Shown: positions 6,186-7,867 of the stretch, in pieces
How positions within the stretch are numbered: the stretch's first letter is position 1
Layout of the letters: every line of letters begins with the position of its first letter
Notes under the pieces: model-generated
What the model was told of the DNA's origin: nothing
The model's input: only the letters and a program-made list of their open reading frames with translations
Database searches by the model: none
DNA from: Spirochaetia bacterium
GTDB lineage: Bacteria > Spirochaetota > UBA12135
Length of the DNA stretch: 7,867 nucleotides
Reading direction: 5' to 3'
NCBI GenBank assembly: GCA_003497555.1
Contig: DNNS01000586.1
Coordinates: 1-7,867, forward strand
Position numbers and translations under genes: made by a program

Positions 6186-6858
6186 ATTCAATGATTTGAA
6201 TTTCCATTTTTATCTGATCAATTGCTTCACCTGCTTTGGATTCAATTATTTTGGATTTTTCCTTTAATTTGTTTTTATCAAATTCACTGATAATATCTTC
6301 GGAACCGGGGCTGACTGTTCCGGAAACCAGGGAACCGGCAGCCAGGCCGGTGCGGATTTTTTCAATCAGTATTTTAATTACCGGATTGTCGGGATAATCG
6401 GGAAAAGTATTGATAAAAACCTGGAAGGCATCGGCTGCTTTTTCAAATTGATGCAGTCGGAAATATGCCCAGGCCGTATGGTAGACCGAAGCCATATGTC
6501 CCGGATGCACAGCCAGAGCGCGTTTGAACATTTCAACTGCTACGTCATAAAGTTTTAACTTATACTGCAGCAGGCCGTAATTGTGCCAGTATTCGGGATT
6601 GGCGGAATCGAGTTCTACTGCTTTTTTAAGATATTGCCCGGCTTCCGTCTGACGCCCTTCAATCAGATAAATTGTACCTAAATAAAAACATGCCTGGGCA
6701 TTAAAGTCATCGGCCGCTAAAACTTTAATAAAAAGATCCCGCGCTACAGTAAATTTTTTTTGCGAATACCAAGCTACGGCCTGTTGGAATTCGCTTTTTT
6801 TTTCTTCGCAGAAGGCAAGAGTGAGAAAAACCGCAAGAAAAAAAATTCCGGGTTTCAT
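6184..6858 (-). CDS. Exported TPR-repeat protein
   Basis: This protein has 224 residues. Residues 1-16 form a short signal peptide: Lys2, then a hydrophobic run rich in Phe and Leu. A Cys at position 17 follows L-A-F, which is not a canonical lipobox because the -1 residue is Phe; lipoprotein status is therefore doubtful. Residues 24 to about 155 hold four tetratricopeptide repeats of about 34 residues, with the usual Tyr/Ala/Gly helix-packing pattern and P or D-x-x-N turn endings. Such repeats are protein-docking surfaces. The last 50 residues, about 175-224, are charged and probably a helix. The ATG overlaps the LOG-family stop as ATGA and has no strong ribosome site, so translation is probably coupled. 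A run of nine A lies at residues 19-22, just after the signal peptide. The TPR call is firm; the final location and partner are not known. Confidence 0.88.
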   Translation of the reverse strand: MKPGIFFLAVFLTLAFCEEKKSEFQQAVAWYSQKKFTVARDLFIKVLAADDFNAQACFYLGTIYLIEGRQTEAGQYLKKAVELDSANPEYWHNYGLLQYKLKLYDVAVEMFKRALAVHPGHMASVYHTAWAYFRLHQFEKAADAFQVFINTFPDYPDNPVIKILIEKIRTGLAAGSLVSGTVSPGSEDIISEFDKNKLKEKSKIIESKAGEAIDQIKMEIQIIE

Positions 6859-7595
6859 GAGCCGTTTACGGTAATATTGGCTTTGAGAAAGGCGAATGCT
6901 TCCTGCGGGGTATCGGCAAACCGGAAAAGATCCATATCTTCAGGAGAAATTGTGCCGTATTTTACCAGGGCATCGAAATTGATAATTTCTTTCCAGTAGT
7001 CGGAGCCAAAAACCACAATGGGAACGGCTTTTACCTTTCTGGTTTGAATGAGAGTAAGAAGTTCCATGAATTCGTCAAGAGTGCCGAAGCCGCCGGGGAA
7101 AATGCATAAAGCTTTTGCATAAAAAGCAAACCATAATTTTCTGGTAAAAAAATAATGAAACTGAAAATTCAGTTCCTGGGAAATGAAGGGATTGGGGTGC
7201 TGCTCCATGGGCAGATGAATATTAAGACCGATGGATTTGCCTTTGGCTTCATGAGCGCCGCGGTTGGCTGCTTCCATAATCCCGGGACCGCCGCCGGAAC
7301 AGATAAATAATTTTTGCCTGCCGTTTTCCATTCCCCATTGGGTAATCAAGCCGGCAAGTTCGCGGGCTGCTTCATAATACCCTGACAGGCTCTGTAATCC
7401 CGCTGTTTCGGGGCTGCGGCCGGCATTTTCGCGCGAGGGTATACGTGCCGAACCGAAAAAAACCACGGTATTTTTTATGTCATAGTTTTTAAAACGATGA
7501 TCAGGTTCCAGAATTTCGGCAAGTATGCGCAGGGTACGCCCTTCATTACTGTTCAGAAATTCCCTGTTTTCATAAGCGATTTCCGGTGCATCCAT
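6855..7595 (-). CDS. LOG-family (TIGR00730) Rossmann-fold nucleotide hydrolase-like protein
   Basis: This is a complete protein of 246 residues. The lysine-decarboxylase-like/LOG fold is recognised by G-S-A-R at 48-51, S-G-G-G-P-G-I-M-E-A-A-N-R-G at 100-113, and the catalytic P-G-G-F-G-T-L-D-E at 167-175. Characterised members release the base from nucleoside 5'-monophosphates (phosphoribohydrolases, PpnN-like enzymes) or make free cytokinins; despite old annotations they are not lysine decarboxylases. The extra N-terminal leader of about 40 residues (A-Y-E-N-R-E-F-L-N-S..., then a helical segment ending in L-E-P) belongs to a longer branch seen in several phyla. No signal peptide, so cytoplasmic. 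AAGGA six bases upstream supports the start. It lies two bases after the 4Fe-4S gene and overlaps the TPR gene by four. Substrate unknown. Confidence 0.92.
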   Translation of the reverse strand: MDAPEIAYENREFLNSNEGRTLRILAEILEPDHRFKNYDIKNTVVFFGSARIPSRENAGRSPETAGLQSLSGYYEAARELAGLITQWGMENGRQKLFICSGGGPGIMEAANRGAHEAKGKSIGLNIHLPMEQHPNPFISQELNFQFHYFFTRKLWFAFYAKALCIFPGGFGTLDEFMELLTLIQTRKVKAVPIVVFGSDYWKEIINFDALVKYGTISPEDMDLFRFADTPQEAFAFLKANITVNGS

Positions 7596-7597
7596 TT

Positions 7598-7867
7598 TCA
7601 GTCCTTGATGGTTTTTATAATTTCTATATATTCTTTATCGGTAAAACCGCTGATGATCGGGAGATTAATTTTTATCATGGTTCCGTCTTTCAGGCGGCTG
7701 TCGGTTACAGTTATTTTACGATCGCGCACGGTTAAAATTCCGGTTTTCTGTTCGGTTTTAAACGGTCCGTTTATTTTTGAATTCGTTTTTTCGCATAAAG
7801 CGCCTGTAGGGCAATGGGATACACAAAGCATGCAGGATGTGCAGGAACCTTCAGCCAGCGGCGCCTG
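7598..7867 (-). CDS. C-terminal end of a 4Fe-4S ferredoxin-type protein (N-terminus beyond right edge)
   Basis: The frame is open to the right edge, so the first internal Met (7831) is not the true start; 89 residues are visible. They begin with A-P-L-A-E-G-S-C and a C-x-x-C-x-x-C-x-x-x-C-P-T-G-A-L motif (Cys at visible residues 9, 12, 15 and 19), the ligand set of a 4Fe-4S cluster. The P-L-A-E lead-in and C-P-T-G-A-L ending resemble the ferredoxin part of NuoG-like and [FeFe]-hydrogenase-like proteins, but such proteins normally continue with more clusters or a catalytic domain. Here about 65 residues without a recognised domain finish the protein. It is probably an electron-transfer protein or subunit. 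It is the first visible gene of the minus-strand run; its stop is two bases before the LOG-family ATG. Identity beyond the cluster is uncertain. Confidence 0.75.
   Translation of the reverse strand, partial: QAPLAEGSCTSCMLCVSHCPTGALCEKTNSKINGPFKTEQKTGILTVRDRKITVTDSRLKDGTMIKINLPIISGFTDKEYIEIIKTIKD
7602..7606 (-). promoter_or_regulatory. Ribosome binding site of the LOG-family gene
   Basis: AAGGA on the minus strand, six bases before the ATG at 7595, lies within the last codons of the upstream 4Fe-4S gene. It is a good match at normal spacing. Confidence 0.7.

Noticed and set aside
6805..6816. A lipobox at Cys17 of the TPR protein
   Set aside because: The residue before the cysteine is Phe, where Gly, Ala or Ser is normal. 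Kept only as a possibility.
6855..7595. Lysine decarboxylase
   Set aside because: This is an old family name. The P-G-G-x-G-T-x-x-E motif marks LOG-type nucleotide phosphoribohydrolases.
1..7867. CRISPR arrays, tRNA or rRNA genes, transposases, phage genes
   Set aside because: No regularly spaced direct repeats, no tRNA cloverleaf and no transposase or phage protein was seen on either strand; apart from 2571-2812 and 3628-3699 almost every base is coding.

Overview
This window comes from a Gram-negative-type bacterium of moderate-to-low GC. Two genes carry Sec signal peptides, and one encodes an exported VCBS/FG-GAP propeller protein. Coding strands are rich in A-runs and there is little intergenic DNA. 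No gene here fixes the lineage. The LOG-family protein is the long-leader type, and the degenerate GGDEF protein with a huge helical N-terminus is compatible with a spirochaete, a deltaproteobacterium-like or an uncultured lineage, but that is a guess. No rRNA, tRNA, CRISPR, transposase or phage gene was seen.

Layout, left to right. (1) Positions 1-2570, minus strand: a two-gene unit. An FAD-dependent oxidoreductase is followed, 2 bases after its stop, by a secreted protein with at least six calcium-type VCBS loops, whose C-terminus lies beyond the left edge. (2) Positions 2571-2812: a 242-base divergent intergenic region, the only sizeable non-coding stretch. It holds candidate promoters in both directions, a TGCAAG/CTTGCA repeat cluster, a 10-base palindrome, and an 11-bp inverted repeat bounding about 112 bases. 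(3) Positions 2813-3627, plus strand: a cupin of the sugar 3,4-ketoisomerase (FdtA/QdtA) family, overlapping by ATGA a small FHA-domain phosphothreonine-binding protein. (4) Positions 3681-3702: a strong hairpin at the convergent junction. (5) Positions 3700-7867, minus strand: a tight four-gene run, transcribed from the right. It encodes the C-terminal end of a 4Fe-4S protein, a LOG/TIGR00730 Rossmann-fold protein, a signal-peptide-bearing TPR protein, and an 825-residue protein with a catalytically broken GGDEF domain. Junctions are a 2-base gap, a 4-base overlap and a 6-base gap.

The gene ends are clear, but a joint function is not. The best lead for something new is the minus-strand run. 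A predicted nucleotide-cleaving enzyme is co-translated with a TPR protein and with a GGDEF-like protein that has lost its cyclase signature but kept the residues that recognise guanine in active cyclases. That suggests a nucleotide-sensing module. A second lead is the coupling of a nucleotide-sugar isomerase to an FHA protein, outside any visible sugar cluster.
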